Assembly: GCF_016722765.1 (NCBI RefSeq)
Contig: NZ_JAEQND010000003.1
Location: 186,001 to 250,000, forward strand
Direction: 5' to 3'
DNA from: Ramlibacter alkalitolerans
GTDB lineage: Bacteria > Pseudomonadota > Gammaproteobacteria > Burkholderiales > Burkholderiaceae_C
Length of the DNA: 64,000 nucleotides
The notes beneath the pieces are model-generated. The model was not told the DNA's origin. It did no database searches and saw only the letters and a program-made list of their open reading frames with translations. Below are positions 50,794-59,917 of this stretch, piece by piece. The translations under genes and the position numbers were made by a program. Position 1 is the first letter of the stretch. The number at the start of each line of letters is the position of its first letter.

Positions 50794-52368
50794 TCAAGCC
50801 GCCAGCAACCGCGGCTGTTCCTCCCGGTGATGCACCCGGAACAGCGACACCGCGTGCACCAGCCGCTCGGCCTGGCGGCTCAGGCTCTCGGCGGCCGCGG
50901 CGGCTTCCTCCACCAGCGAGGCGTTGCTCTGCGTCACCCGGTCGATCTGCGTCACGGCCTGGCTCACTTCGGCGATGCCCTTGGTCTGCTCCTGGGTCGC
51001 GCTGCTGATCTCCGCCAGCAGCAGCGTCATCTGCTGCACCTGCTCCACCACGTCGTTCATGCTGTCGCCGGCATGCACGGCCTGCTGCTCGCCCGCCTGC
51101 ACCTTCTGCACGCTGGCCTCGATCAGCGTCTTGATCTCCTTGGCCGCGCCGGCGCTGCGCTGGGCCAGCGAGCGCACTTCCGCCGCCACCACGGCGAAGC
51201 CGCGGCCCTGCTCGCCGGCACGCGCGGCTTCGACGGCGGCGTTCAGCGCCAGGATGTTGGTCTGGAAGGCGATGCCGTCGATCACGCCGATGATGTCGGC
51301 CATCCGGCGGCTCGCCTCGGTGATGCCGGCCATCGTGCCCACCAGCTGCGATACGGCCTGTCCGCTCGCCTCGGCGGAGCGGCTGGCGGTCGATGCCATG
51401 TCGCTCGCGGCGCGCGTGGTGTCCGCGTTGGCGCGCACCGTGGCGCTGATCTGCTCCATCGAGGCTGCCGTCTGCTGCAGGTTGCTGGCCTGCGTTTCGG
51501 TGCGCTGGCTCAGGTCCTGGTTGCCGGTGGCGATCTGCGAGGTGCCGGTGGCGATGTTCTCGCTCGACTGCCGCACCGTCGACACCAGGTTCACCAGGCT
51601 CGCGTTCATCTGCGACAGCGCCTGCAGCAGCTGCGCCGCCTCGTCGGTGCCGTGCGCGTCGATCTGCGAGCTGAGGTCGCCCTTGGCCACCGTGCGGGCG
51701 ATGTCCACGGCCTGGCGCAGGCGCTGCACGATGCCGGTGCTGAGCAGCCAGCTCAGGGTGGCCAGCACGATGGCGGACACGAGGATGGCCACGGTGATCG
51801 CCACCTTGGCGAACTGGGACGATGCGCCGCTGTCCTCGTGCGCCGCGTGGGCGCGTTGCTCGATCAGGCCGCTGAGGGCCTCCATCTCCTTTTCCAGGGC
51901 CTTGAAGCTGGCCATGAAATCGCCCATCTGCGCGAGTGCCGAGGCGCGGTCGCCGAAGGCCAGCGGCACGAGCGCCTTGGCGCGCGCCAGGTACTGGTCG
52001 AGGGCAGGGCGGACCTTCGCCACCGCGGCGCGCGTCTCGGGATCGAGCTCCAGGCCTTCCAGGCGCTTGAGGCCGGATTCGAACTGCCTGGCGTGGGCCT
52101 CGAGGTCGTCGCGCACGCCCTGCATCGTGGCGCCCTTCGCATCCTGGCCCACCACCAGGGCTGCCAGCACGTCCGCGCGCAGCGCGTCGTGCGCCATGTC
52201 CGCCGCCATCTGGCTTTTCAGCGCCGTCTCCGCCTGCAGCATCAGCGCGGCGCTGGCCTCCTGCCGGCTGGTGGCCACGAAGCCGGTGGCGCCGACGGTG
52301 ATGACGAACAACAGCGCCAGCAGGGCGAGGCCGGTGAGCTTGCGTGCGATCGTGAGCTGGAAGCCCAT
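50794..52368 (-). CDS. Methyl-accepting chemotaxis protein
   Basis: A 524-residue chemoreceptor. First membrane helix at about residues 12-31, a periplasmic four-helix-bundle-type domain to about residue 190, second membrane helix at about 190-212, HAMP, then the signalling domain. Its hairpin tip is [34 protein letters not shown] (seen around residues 360-393). It lacks a recognisable C-terminal receptor-docking pentapeptide. It is convergent with boxB; sensing benzoate is a guess from position only. Confidence 0.93.
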   Translation of the reverse strand: MGFQLTIARKLTGLALLALLFVITVGATGFVATSRQEASAALMLQAETALKSQMAADMAHDALRADVLAALVVGQDAKGATMQGVRDDLEAHARQFESGLKRLEGLELDPETRAAVAKVRPALDQYLARAKALVPLAFGDRASALAQMGDFMASFKALEKEMEALSGLIEQRAHAAHEDSGASSQFAKVAITVAILVSAIVLATLSWLLSTGIVQRLRQAVDIARTVAKGDLSSQIDAHGTDEAAQLLQALSQMNASLVNLVSTVRQSSENIATGTSQIATGNQDLSQRTETQASNLQQTAASMEQISATVRANADTTRAASDMASTASRSAEASGQAVSQLVGTMAGITEASRRMADIIGVIDGIAFQTNILALNAAVEAARAGEQGRGFAVVAAEVRSLAQRSAGAAKEIKTLIEASVQKVQAGEQQAVHAGDSMNDVVEQVQQMTLLLAEISSATQEQTKGIAEVSQAVTQIDRVTQSNASLVEEAAAAAESLSRQAERLVHAVSLFRVHHREEQPRLLAA

Positions 52369-52626
52369 TCGTTGTTTCCCCTCAGTGCATTTCGTTGATC
52401 GAAACGCTTGACTTTTAGCGTGTAAGGAAAAGTAAGCCCGCCGAAGCTATCACGACACTTGCGAGGCGTCTAAGGCTCCAAGGTGCTGGCGCCGGCCGGA
52501 ACCGGAGGAAAGGGTTCGAGCGGTCGGGGGCGGAGGATGAGCGGCATCGCGTGACGCCGGCCGATTCACGATGGTTGCGACACCGCCGGCCGGGCGCGGT
52601 TCGCCGGCGCGTGGCGGGCCGCATCG

Positions 52627-52632
52627 TAGAAT
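52627..52632 (+). promoter_or_regulatory. -10 box of tRNA-Pro
   Basis: TAGAAT, 10 bases before the tRNA 5' end, matches a sigma-70 -10 hexamer. No clear -35 hexamer is seen. Confidence 0.5.
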
Positions 52633-52642
52633 GCGTTCGCGT

Positions 52643-52719
<77 letters not shown>

Positions 52720-52917
52720 TCGAAGCCATTCAGTTCCGGTCAGGAACTGCAGCGCGATCCGCGGTGTCGCGGCAACCGGCAACGCGCAAGCTGAGCATGG
52801 CGAAGATCGCTCTTCGTGTGGCGCCCTTGCCGCACCTCGCGACCGGCCGCAGTAACTTCACGGCAAAGCAGGAAGTAGTGCACTCGCGCGCATGAAACAA
52901 TCCGTGACACTTGCGCC

Positions 52918-53097
52918 GTGAACACCTTCCAACCCGGCGATCAAGTGCAGGAATCCGGCGGCGACCGGCCTATGACGGTTCTCTGGTGCACGCAAGACCT
53001 CGTCTACTGTGCATGGTTCGAGGAGACGACCTTGGTCAACGGGCTCTTCGCGCCTGCAGACCTCACCACGGCCCGGACTCCGGACCCAGCCGGCTGA
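52918..53097 (+). CDS. Small DUF2158 (YodC-like) protein
   Basis: A 59-residue protein starting with GTG: the sequence MNTFQPGDQVQESGGDRP, then MTVLWCTQDLVYCAWFE, is the short beta-barrel-like pattern of DUF2158 proteins (FxxGDxVxLxSGGPxMTV...VxCxWF). Function unknown in the family. A 9-codon frame starting at ATG 52892 ends overlapping the GTG (GTGA), which could help translation since no Shine-Dalgarno is visible. Too short for common gene-length cut-offs. Confidence 0.75.
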   Translation: MNTFQPGDQVQESGGDRPMTVLWCTQDLVYCAWFEETTLVNGLFAPADLTTARTPDPAG

Positions 53098-53271
53098 GAG
53101 GCCGCGCGGCCGCCGCGGTGCGTCGGCTACAGTGAGGACGATCGTGCCGCACCGAGCGGCCGCTGTGATCCACCTCTCCATGCACGACAGTCCCACCGCT
53201 CCTGCGGCACCGCGATGGCGCGACCTCGCAGCCGGCACCCTCATGCGCTTGCCGTCACCGGCGCCCCGCCG

Positions 53272-54474
53272 ATGACCACCACCTGGCGGCCGTTGGCCGT
53301 GACGCTGGCCATCCAGGCGCTGGTCGCCATGGCACTGATCACGGTGCCCGTGATGGCGCCCGTCCTGGCACAGGACCTCGGCATCTCCAGCACCTACGTC
53401 GGCATCTACGTCGGCGTGGTGTATGCGGCCGCGATGCTCGCCAGCCTTTCCGCCGGTGCCGCAGTCGCGCGCTTCGGCGCCATCCGCGTGAGCCAGGTGG
53501 GGCTGCTGCTGTGTGCCGCCGGGCTCGCGCTGTCCGCGCTCGGATCGCTGCCCGCGATGGCGGTCGGCGCGCTGCTCGTCGGCCTCGGCTACGGGCCCGT
53601 GACGCCGGCCAGCTCGCACCTGCTGGCCCGCACCACGCCGGCCGACCGGATGTCGCTCGTGTTCTCGATCAAGCAGACCGGCGTCCCGCTCGGTGGCGTG
53701 CTCGCCGGGGCGCTGGTGCCGCCGCTGCTCGTCATGGGCTGGCGCGGCGCCTTGCTGGCCGTCGCCGCTGCGAACCTCGCGTGCATCTTCGTGGCGCAGC
53801 CGCTGCGCGCGGCGCTGGATGCCGATCGCGACCCGCAGCGGCCGCTGGTGCTGGGCAACCTCGCGCAGCCGATCCGCATCGTGCTGGCCCATCCGCCGCT
53901 GCGCCTGCTGGCGGGCTGCTCGTTCCTGTTCTCGATCGCGCAGCTCTCGCTCACCACCTATCTCGTGACCTACCTGCACGACATCCTCGCCTACGGGCTG
54001 GTCGCGGCCGGCCTGGCGCTGTCGGTGTCGCAGGCCGCCGGCGTCGTCGGACGCGTGCTGTGGGGCTACGTGTCGGATCGCTACCTGGGCGCGCGCCGCA
54101 TGCTGGCCACGCTCGCCGCATTGGTGAGCGCGTGCGCCTTGCTCACCGCCGCATTGAACGCGGCGATGCCGGCGGTGGTGGTGCTGGTCGTGCTGGCGCT
54201 GTTCGGCGCCTCGGCGATCGGCTGGAACGGCGTGTACCTCGCCGAAGTGGCCCGCGAGGCGCCGGCGGGCCAGGCCAGCGTCGCCACGGGCGGCACGCTG
54301 GCGATCACCTTCCTCGGCGTGGTGCTGGGTCCGCCGGCCTTCGGCGCGCTGTCGGGTGCGACCGGCAGCTATCGCATCGGCTTCGTCGCCGTCGCTCTCG
54401 CCCTCGTCGTCTGCCTGTTCGCCTTGCTGCGGCCGCTGCGCAAGGCCGGCGCGTCCCTCCGGAGCAGTCCATGA
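53272..54474 (+). CDS. Major facilitator superfamily transporter
   Basis: A 400-residue membrane protein with about twelve hydrophobic helices. The MFS loop motif between helices 2 and 3 is reduced (AGAAVARFGAIRV). SIKQTGVPLGGVLAGAL lies near helix 5, and YVSDRYLGARRM fits the second-half loop. Start at 53272; an earlier in-frame ATG at 53215 adds 19 unlikely residues. The stop overlaps the next gene (ATGA at 54471-54474), so it is co-translated with a CitE-like lyase, suggesting uptake of an organic acid. Confidence 0.86.
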   Translation: MTTTWRPLAVTLAIQALVAMALITVPVMAPVLAQDLGISSTYVGIYVGVVYAAAMLASLSAGAAVARFGAIRVSQVGLLLCAAGLALSALGSLPAMAVGALLVGLGYGPVTPASSHLLARTTPADRMSLVFSIKQTGVPLGGVLAGALVPPLLVMGWRGALLAVAAANLACIFVAQPLRAALDADRDPQRPLVLGNLAQPIRIVLAHPPLRLLAGCSFLFSIAQLSLTTYLVTYLHDILAYGLVAAGLALSVSQAAGVVGRVLWGYVSDRYLGARRMLATLAALVSACALLTAALNAAMPAVVVLVVLALFGASAIGWNGVYLAEVAREAPAGQASVATGGTLAITFLGVVLGPPAFGALSGATGSYRIGFVAVALALVVCLFALLRPLRKAGASLRSSP

Positions 54475-55295
54475 ACCCGTGCGTCCGCAGCTACCTGTTC
54501 GTTCCCGGCGACCGGCCGGAGCGCTTCGACAAGGCGCTCGCCAGCGGGGCCCATGCCGTGATCCTGGACCTGGGGGACGCCGTCACGCCGGAGCGCAAGG
54601 TGCAGGCGCGGCTGGCCATCGCGGCCTGGCTGGCGAAGGCGTCGGCGCGCGTGTTCGTGCGCGTCAACCCCGAAGGCACGCCCTGGCACGCGGACGATTG
54701 CGAGCTGCTGTCCGAATCCGCCCAGCTCGCCGGCCTGATGGTGCCCAAGGCCGAAGACCCGACCAGCATCGGGCGCCTGGCACGCCACCTCGGCGACGGC
54801 CACCAGCTGATCCCGCTGGTGGAGACGGTGGCCGGTCATTTCGAGGCCGCCGCGCTGGCCCGCATTCCGCGCGTGAGCCGCCTGGCCTTCGGCTCCTTCG
54901 ACTTCATGGCCGATTCGGGCATCCAGTCGGACGCGCAGGAGCTCGATGCGATCCGCATGAACCTCGTGCTCGTCTCGCGCCACGCGGGCATCGCGCCGCC
55001 GATCGATGGCGTCTCGGCGGCGATCGACGATCCTGTGCAACTCGAAGCGGACGTGCGGCGATCGCGCCGCATGGGCATGGGCGCCAAGCTGTGCATCCAT
55101 CCCAAGCAGGTCGCCATCCTTCACGCGGGCTTCGCGCCGACGCCCGAAGAAGTGGCGTGGGCCCGGCGTGTGCTCGATGCGCTGGCGAGCGGACCGCTGG
55201 GCGCCGTGTCGGTCGACGGCAAGCTGGTCGACCGGCCGATCGCCTTGCGCGCCGAAGCAATCCTGGCGGAAGCCGCGTCGGCCTCCGTCGGCTGA
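54471..55295 (+). CDS. CitE-like CoA-ester lyase (HpcH/HpaI family)
   Basis: A 274-residue TIM-barrel protein: RSYLFVPGDRPERFDKAL, AVILDLGDAV, VFVRVNPEGTPWHADD, PLVETVAGHFEA and MGMGAKLCIHPKQV are all CitE/CitE-like signatures (metal ligands in the Glu and Asp of the barrel). Such enzymes cleave or form acyl-CoA esters such as malyl-CoA or citramalyl-CoA. No citrate lyase alpha or gamma subunit is near, so it is a stand-alone CitE-like lyase. GGAG lies 6 bases before the ATG. Confidence 0.9.
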   Translation: MNPCVRSYLFVPGDRPERFDKALASGAHAVILDLGDAVTPERKVQARLAIAAWLAKASARVFVRVNPEGTPWHADDCELLSESAQLAGLMVPKAEDPTSIGRLARHLGDGHQLIPLVETVAGHFEAAALARIPRVSRLAFGSFDFMADSGIQSDAQELDAIRMNLVLVSRHAGIAPPIDGVSAAIDDPVQLEADVRRSRRMGMGAKLCIHPKQVAILHAGFAPTPEEVAWARRVLDALASGPLGAVSVDGKLVDRPIALRAEAILAEAASASVG

Positions 55296-55394
55296 TTCCG
55301 CCAGCGCACCAGCGGCCCGCCGGCCTGCTGGGCTGGACCTTCGCCAGCCGTTGTCAAGGTCGGGCTGCTTGCCGTTCATCGGCGGAATGGGCTC

Positions 55395-55434
55395 TTTGCA
55401 CATTTTTAGTTGACTGTGCGCTTTGCACATTTAG
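55395..55434 (+). promoter_or_regulatory. Repeated TTTGCACATTT element upstream of the DUF6502 gene
   Basis: TTTGCACATTT occurs at 55395-55405 and again at 55422-55432, 27 bases apart. TGTGC (55415-55419) and GCACA (55425-55429) make an inverted repeat inside the second unit. TTGACT at 55410-55415 could be a -35 element. It looks like an operator array. Confidence 0.5.
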
Positions 55435-55460
55435 ACTTCCGCAAAGCCCGCCCGAACCCA

Positions 55461-56384
55461 ATGGAACTCCGCGCCACCAGCCCCGCCCTGACCAGCGACA
55501 CCGAAGTCGCGCTGACCAGCAGCTCGCCGCTGGAGCAGGGTGCCCTGCTGCGGGCCTGCCGGGCCGTGCTGCGTCCGCTGGCTCAGCTGGCCGTCGCGCG
55601 CGGCCTGCCGTTCACCGACGTGGCCGAAGTACTCAAGCAGAGCTTCGTCGAGGCGGCGCGTGCGGCGCACCCCGGCGTGCTGCCGCATCGTGCCGTCAGC
55701 CGGATCAGCACGACCACGGGCCTCAACCGCCGCGAGGTCACCCGCCTGATGCAGCGCCGCGGCGGCGAGGGTTCGGCGCGGACCTCCCCGGCGACCCAGG
55801 CCTTCACCCGCTGGCTGACCGATCCGGCCTTCACCGGCGAGGACGGCGTTCCGTCGCCACTGCCGCCGCAGGGGCCGGCGCCCAGCTTCGAAAGCCTGGC
55901 GCATTCGGTCACGCGCGACGTGCATCCGCGCACGCTGCTGGAGGAGTTGTCGCGCCTCGGGCTCGCCCGCGTGGACGAGGACGACGGCCGCGTGCACCTG
56001 GTGAACCGCGCGTTCGTGCCGCGGGCCGACCTCGACCGCATGCTGGCCTTCCTCGGCGCCAACGTGGGCGATCATCTGGCGGCGGCCGTCGCCAACGTGC
56101 TGAGCGACGGCAGGCGGCATTTCGAGCAGGCGCTCTTCGCCGACGAACTCTCGGACGAATCGCTGGACGCCGCCCGCGGCCTGATCAGCCGGCAGTGGCA
56201 GGAACTGCTGCACACGCTCGCCCCCGCCCTGCAGGCCCTCATCGACGCGGACAAGGCCGAAGGCCGGCCCGCCGGCCAGCGGCTGCGCATCGGCCTGTTC
56301 GCATTCACCGACGCCATGGATGCGCCCGCGGGCGCAACCGCTGCACGTCCCGCCTCCACCCCCACCTCGATTCGCAAGGAGTAG
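55461..56384 (+). CDS. DUF6502 family protein, probable HTH regulator
   Basis: A 307-residue cytoplasmic protein. Residues 25-95 read as a helix-turn-helix-type N-terminal domain (LPFTDVAEVLKQSFVEAA, then VSRISTTTGLNRREVTRLMQR). A mixed region and a C-terminal helical domain follow. The family has no established function. Start ATG at 55461 is the first after the promoter-like repeats; a longer frame from 55410 would run through them. The gene for a DUF5666 lipoprotein-like protein starts 2 bases after the stop, with its AAGGAG site inside this gene's end, so the two form an operon. Confidence 0.75.
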   Translation: MELRATSPALTSDTEVALTSSSPLEQGALLRACRAVLRPLAQLAVARGLPFTDVAEVLKQSFVEAARAAHPGVLPHRAVSRISTTTGLNRREVTRLMQRRGGEGSARTSPATQAFTRWLTDPAFTGEDGVPSPLPPQGPAPSFESLAHSVTRDVHPRTLLEELSRLGLARVDEDDGRVHLVNRAFVPRADLDRMLAFLGANVGDHLAAAVANVLSDGRRHFEQALFADELSDESLDAARGLISRQWQELLHTLAPALQALIDADKAEGRPAGQRLRIGLFAFTDAMDAPAGATAARPASTPTSIRKE

Positions 56385-56386
56385 CC

Positions 56387-57592
56387 ATGTCCGATCTGCC
56401 CGCCTCGTCCGTCGCTCCGCTCGTCCCCCGGCGCCGGGTCCTCGTCAGCCTGCTGTCGGCCGCCGGGGTCATGGCCTTGCCGTCCTGCGGCGGCGGCGGT
56501 GGCGGCGGCGGCGTGGCCGGCGTCGACACCGGCGGGACCGGCTCGTTCTCCATCGGCAGCATCGTGGGCTTCGGCTCCATCATCGTGAACGGCGTGCGCT
56601 TCGAGGACAACGCCGCCCGCGTCGCCGACGACGCCGGCGGCGTGCTGTCGGCCAACGACCTGCGGCTCGGCATGGTGGTGCGCGTGCAGGCCGGCACCAT
56701 CACGCCCGGCAGCGGTGACGTGCTGCCGAGCGCGACCGCCACCTCCATCATCGTCGAGAGCGAGATCAAGGGGCGGGTGGAGTCCAAGACCGGCACCGAC
56801 ACGCTGGTCGTGTTCGGCCAGACGGTGAAGGTGAATGCCGCGACCGTCTTCGAGAACGTGACCTTCGCCACGATCGCGGTGGGCAACATCCTCGAGGTGT
56901 CCGGCTTCGCGGATGCCGCCGGGGTGATCACGGCGACGCGCATCGAGCGCGAAGGCGCCGCCAACGAGTTCAAGGTGCGCGGCGTGATCGCCAACCTGGA
57001 CGCCGTGAACAGGACGTTCCAGATCGGCTCGGCCACCTTCATCTTCGCAGGCTCCGGCGTGCGCCTGCCGGCCACGCCCCTGCAGAACGGCCAGTTCGTG
57101 CGCGTGCGCACCACGACCCTCCAGAACGCCGCCGGCCAGTGGGTGGTCACGCGGATCGACCTGCGCGATGCCGTCGAGGACCGCGGCGAAGCGGAGGTCG
57201 AAGGCATCCTGGTGCAGAACGGCACGGCGCTGCAGGTCAACGGGATCACGATCGACACCAGCCGGCTTGCGGCCGGCTCCGTGCCTGCCGTGGGCCAGAA
57301 GGTCGAAGTCGAAGGCCAGCTGGTCAACGGCGTGCTGGTCGCGAGCAAGATCAAGCTGGAGGACGCCAACGAGGGCGCGCAGGTGGACGTGCGCGGTGCG
57401 GCGTCTGCCGTCAACAAGACGGCGCAGACGCTGGTCGTGCGCGGCTTGACCTTCCACTACACGCCGGGTGTCACGGAGTTCCGGAACGGCACCGTGGACA
57501 CCCTGGTCGACGGCGCGAACGTGCGCGTGCGCGGCACGCTGCCCACGGGCGGGGCCGGCGCCATCGAGGCCACCCGCCTCGAATTCCAGTAA
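56387..57592 (+). CDS. DUF5666 beta-repeat protein, probable lipoprotein
   Basis: A 401-residue protein. N terminus: RRR, a hydrophobic stretch, then LPSC followed by a run of glycines. That is a lipobox-like site with an unusual Gly-rich linker, as in many surface lipoproteins of Burkholderiales. From residue 50 on there are about five similar OB-like beta units, each with a (hydrophobic)xV/IxG core such as GRVESKTGTDTLVVFGQTV and VEVEGQLVNGVLVASKI, matching DUF5666. Function unknown. AAGGAG lies 6 bases before the ATG. Confidence 0.82.
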   Translation: MSDLPASSVAPLVPRRRVLVSLLSAAGVMALPSCGGGGGGGGVAGVDTGGTGSFSIGSIVGFGSIIVNGVRFEDNAARVADDAGGVLSANDLRLGMVVRVQAGTITPGSGDVLPSATATSIIVESEIKGRVESKTGTDTLVVFGQTVKVNAATVFENVTFATIAVGNILEVSGFADAAGVITATRIEREGAANEFKVRGVIANLDAVNRTFQIGSATFIFAGSGVRLPATPLQNGQFVRVRTTTLQNAAGQWVVTRIDLRDAVEDRGEAEVEGILVQNGTALQVNGITIDTSRLAAGSVPAVGQKVEVEGQLVNGVLVASKIKLEDANEGAQVDVRGAASAVNKTAQTLVVRGLTFHYTPGVTEFRNGTVDTLVDGANVRVRGTLPTGGAGAIEATRLEFQ

Positions 57593-57711
57593 CGAAGCGC
57601 CACGCAACACGCCTCCCCGGGAGCCGCAGTCGTCCCGGGCGATGGCGCCGTGTGCGGGCAGGGTGCCCGCACGCGGATCCGACTGCCTGATCGCTCCCCA
57701 GGGAGGACCCC

Positions 57712-57972
57712 ATGCAGAACGCCACCAGTGACCGCATCGTGAAGTTGACGGCTGAACTCAAGGAGGTGCAGGCCATGTTGTCCGGGCAGCAGCGGGAACT
57801 GCTGCGTGCCATTTCGGCCGACGGCCCCGGGCAGGACCGGTTGCGCGGGCAGGTCCGTGCCCTCAGCTACAGCGCCATGGGCATCATTGCCGAAATCGAC
57901 AAGGAATTGCAGCGCCGCCGCTCCCTCGCGGCCGAGCGGGTGCCTGCGTTCGAGGCCGAAACCCTGCGCTGA
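57712..57972 (+). CDS. Small hypothetical coiled-coil-like protein
   Basis: An 86-residue, mostly helical, charged protein (RIVKLTAELKEVQAMLSGQQRELL...GIIAEIDKELQRRRSL). There is no signal peptide or known motif. GGGAGGA lies 5-11 bases before the ATG. It stands between the DUF5666 gene and tRNA-Arg. I do not recognise a family. Confidence 0.6.
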   Translation: MQNATSDRIVKLTAELKEVQAMLSGQQRELLRAISADGPGQDRLRGQVRALSYSAMGIIAEIDKELQRRRSLAAERVPAFEAETLR

Positions 57973-58108
57973 GCCGTGCTCCGTCGCGAGGCCGCATAAT
58001 CGGCGCGCTGGCGGCCTCGCGCTGCCCGCGCGCCGCGCGAAGCCTGGATCGCCCGGCACCTTGTCGACGGGCATTCTGGTTGCACACCAGGATGCTCGGC
58101 TTTTGCTC

Positions 58109-58185
58109 GCGGCGGTAGCTCAACCGGATAGAGCACCAGCCTTCTAAGCTGGGGGTTACGGGTTCGATTCCTGTCCGCCGCGCCA
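58109..58185 (+). tRNA. tRNA-Arg (anticodon TCT)
   Basis: A 77-base tRNA: acceptor GCGGCGG / CCGCCGC, anticodon stem CCAGC / GCTGG with loop CTTCTAA (TCT), T loop GGTTCGATTCC, encoded CCA at 58183-58185. Confidence 0.96.
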
Positions 58186-58188
58186 CCT

Positions 58189-58881
58189 TCACGCAGGCGC
58201 CGGCAGCAGACCCGCATCCGCGAAGAGGCGCCGGCTTTCGGGCTGCTGCACGTACGCCATCAGCCCCGTGGCAGCGGGATCCAGGAGTGCGCAAACGTAC
58301 TCGGTCTGATTTTGCAGCGATGGCGGCAGCATCGCTGCGAGCGTCACGTGCGCGCTGCTGCGGATCACGCTCGATGGCGTGGCGCCCATGGCCACGCGCC
58401 CCGTGGCGACCCAGTCGACCACTTGCAGCCCCGACTCGGCGAGTTGCGTGCGTCCCCGCATCGCGGCGGCGATGCCCAGCTTCTCCAGCACGCTGGCGAA
58501 ATGCATGCCGCTCGAATCGCCGTGCTGTGGGTCGCCATACGCCAGCGAGTCCGCCCGCAGCAGCGTTTCGCGCAGCAGTTCGGGCGAGGAGACATCCGGC
58601 AGCGTGCAGCCGGTGCGCACCGCCAGGCCGACGCCCACGCAGCCGAGGGAGTGGTCCTCGCGCACGAGGCCCTGGCGCCGCAAGGTCTCCAGCACCGGCT
58701 TGCTGAGGACGACCAGGTCCGCCGGCTCGCCCGAGGCCAGCCGCTCGCGCAGGCTGCCCACGGCCCCGAAACTGCACGTGACCGGGGTGCCGGTGGCTTG
58801 CTCGAAGCGCGCGGCCGCCGTGGAGAAGGGCGCCTTGACCGCGCCGGCGCACAGCACGCGCAGCGCGCGGCCTTCAGCCAT
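58189..58881 (-). CDS. ModA-like substrate-binding-domain protein without signal peptide
   Basis: A 230-residue protein of the periplasmic-binding type II fold resembling molybdate-binding ModA: ALRVLCAGAVKAPFSTAAARFEQATG, SFGAVGSLRERLASGEPADLVVLSK, and GVGLAVRTG. ModA proteins are exported, yet this one begins directly with the first beta strand and has no hydrophobic leader. It overlaps the Bug receptor gene upstream by 8 bases. The neighbour across the divergent promoter is a molybdoenzyme, so a cytoplasmic molybdate/molybdopterin-related or sensory role is possible. That link is inference. Confidence 0.78.
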   Translation of the reverse strand: MAEGRALRVLCAGAVKAPFSTAAARFEQATGTPVTCSFGAVGSLRERLASGEPADLVVLSKPVLETLRRQGLVREDHSLGCVGVGLAVRTGCTLPDVSSPELLRETLLRADSLAYGDPQHGDSSGMHFASVLEKLGIAAAMRGRTQLAESGLQVVDWVATGRVAMGATPSSVIRSSAHVTLAAMLPPSLQNQTEYVCALLDPAATGLMAYVQQPESRRLFADAGLLPAPA

Positions 58882-59851
58882 CCGCGAGGCCCGTCTGCCT
58901 GACCATGCGCTTGTACGCCGCGTAGCTTTTCACCGCCTGGGCGGCAAAGGCGGAAGCGGTCCCGGGGGTGGCCTCGTAGCCGCTTTTCTGCATCACCTGG
59001 ACCATGTCGGGAGCCGTCATCGCCTTCTGCACTTCCGCGTTGACCCTGTCGACGATGGGCGTCGGCAGGCCGGCGGGGCCCCACAGCGCGATGGACGTGT
59101 CCGGCATGGCGAAGTTCGGGATGCCGCTTTCCGCGATGGTCGGCACGTCCGGGTAGTTCTTGCTGCGGTGGTTCTCGATCACCGCGATCGCGCGCAGCTT
59201 GCCGCTCTGGATGTGCGGCGCGATGACCGACAGGATGAGGATGCCGACTTTCACCTGGCCGCCCAGCAGGTCCGTCAGGGCCGGGTTGCCGCCCTTGTAG
59301 CCCACGTGCAGCAAGCGCGCGCCGCTGCCGTGCACCAGCGATTCGCCGGTGAGGTGGTGCAGCGAGCCGACGCCCGCGGTGACGTACGGCACCGGCTCGC
59401 GGCTTTCCTTCGTGTACTCGACGAGTTCCTTCATCGTCTTCACCGGCACGCTCGGATGCACGACGACGACGGTGGGCGTGATCGCGGCGGAGATGATGGG
59501 GGTGAGGTTCTGCACCGGATCGAAGCCGCTCGTCTTCACCACCAGGCTGGAGAGGTACATGCTGGTGTCGGTGCTCGCCAGCAGCGTGTAGCCGTCTGGC
59601 GGCAAGCCTGCGACGAGCTGGGCGCCGATCAGGCCGCTGGCGCCCGCGCGGTTGTCGATCACCACCTGTTGCTTCAGCTGCTCCGAGAGTTGCCTGGCCA
59701 GCGGGCGCGCGAAGTTGTCGACCCCGCCGCCGGCGGCGAAGGGCACGACCAGGCGGATCGGCTTGTCCGGATACTTGCCGTCCTGGGCGGCGGCGACGCC
59801 GGGCAGCAGGGCGAGGGGCCATTGCGCGAAGGAGCGGCGGGAAAGGGGCAT
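58874..59851 (-). CDS. Bug-type (tripartite tricarboxylate transporter) solute receptor
   Basis: A 325-residue periplasmic receptor of the Bug/TctC family. Signal peptide MPLSRRSFAQWPLALLPGVAAAQ, then YPDKPIRLVVPFAAGGGVDNFARPLA and IDNRAGASGLIG, hallmarks of the family, which binds carboxylates. No TctA/TctB membrane genes are near, as usual for Bug proteins in this group. It starts 66 bases from a divergent molybdoenzyme gene; the spacer holds an operator-like palindrome. Confidence 0.92.
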   Translation of the reverse strand: MPLSRRSFAQWPLALLPGVAAAQDGKYPDKPIRLVVPFAAGGGVDNFARPLARQLSEQLKQQVVIDNRAGASGLIGAQLVAGLPPDGYTLLASTDTSMYLSSLVVKTSGFDPVQNLTPIISAAITPTVVVVHPSVPVKTMKELVEYTKESREPVPYVTAGVGSLHHLTGESLVHGSGARLLHVGYKGGNPALTDLLGGQVKVGILILSVIAPHIQSGKLRAIAVIENHRSKNYPDVPTIAESGIPNFAMPDTSIALWGPAGLPTPIVDRVNAEVQKAMTAPDMVQVMQKSGYEATPGTASAFAAQAVKSYAAYKRMVRQTGLADG

Positions 59852-59872
59852 GTCTTGTCCTTTCGTTGATCG

Positions 59873-59896
59873 CTGGATATGGTATACAGAATCCAG
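59873..59896. promoter_or_regulatory. Palindromic operator candidate O1 (CTGGAT-N12-ATCCAG)
   Basis: CTGGAT (59873-59878) and ATCCAG (59891-59896), with GGTATAC in the spacer. It is located between the divergent Bug receptor and molybdoenzyme genes. The same arms with the same spacing occur at 61724-61747 before the GntR gene. Confidence 0.65.
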
Positions 59897-59917
59897 GATA
59901 TGCATAGTGGGGTTGTC

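Noticed and set aside
52911..53135. A 74-codon Arg-rich frame after tRNA-Pro
   Set aside because: It is out of frame with the DUF2158 gene at 52918-53097, which has a recognisable family pattern.
57867..58217. Frame with AADRNRTRNPQLRRLVLYPVELPP
   Set aside because: It is the antisense of tRNA-Arg plus flanking DNA, not a gene.
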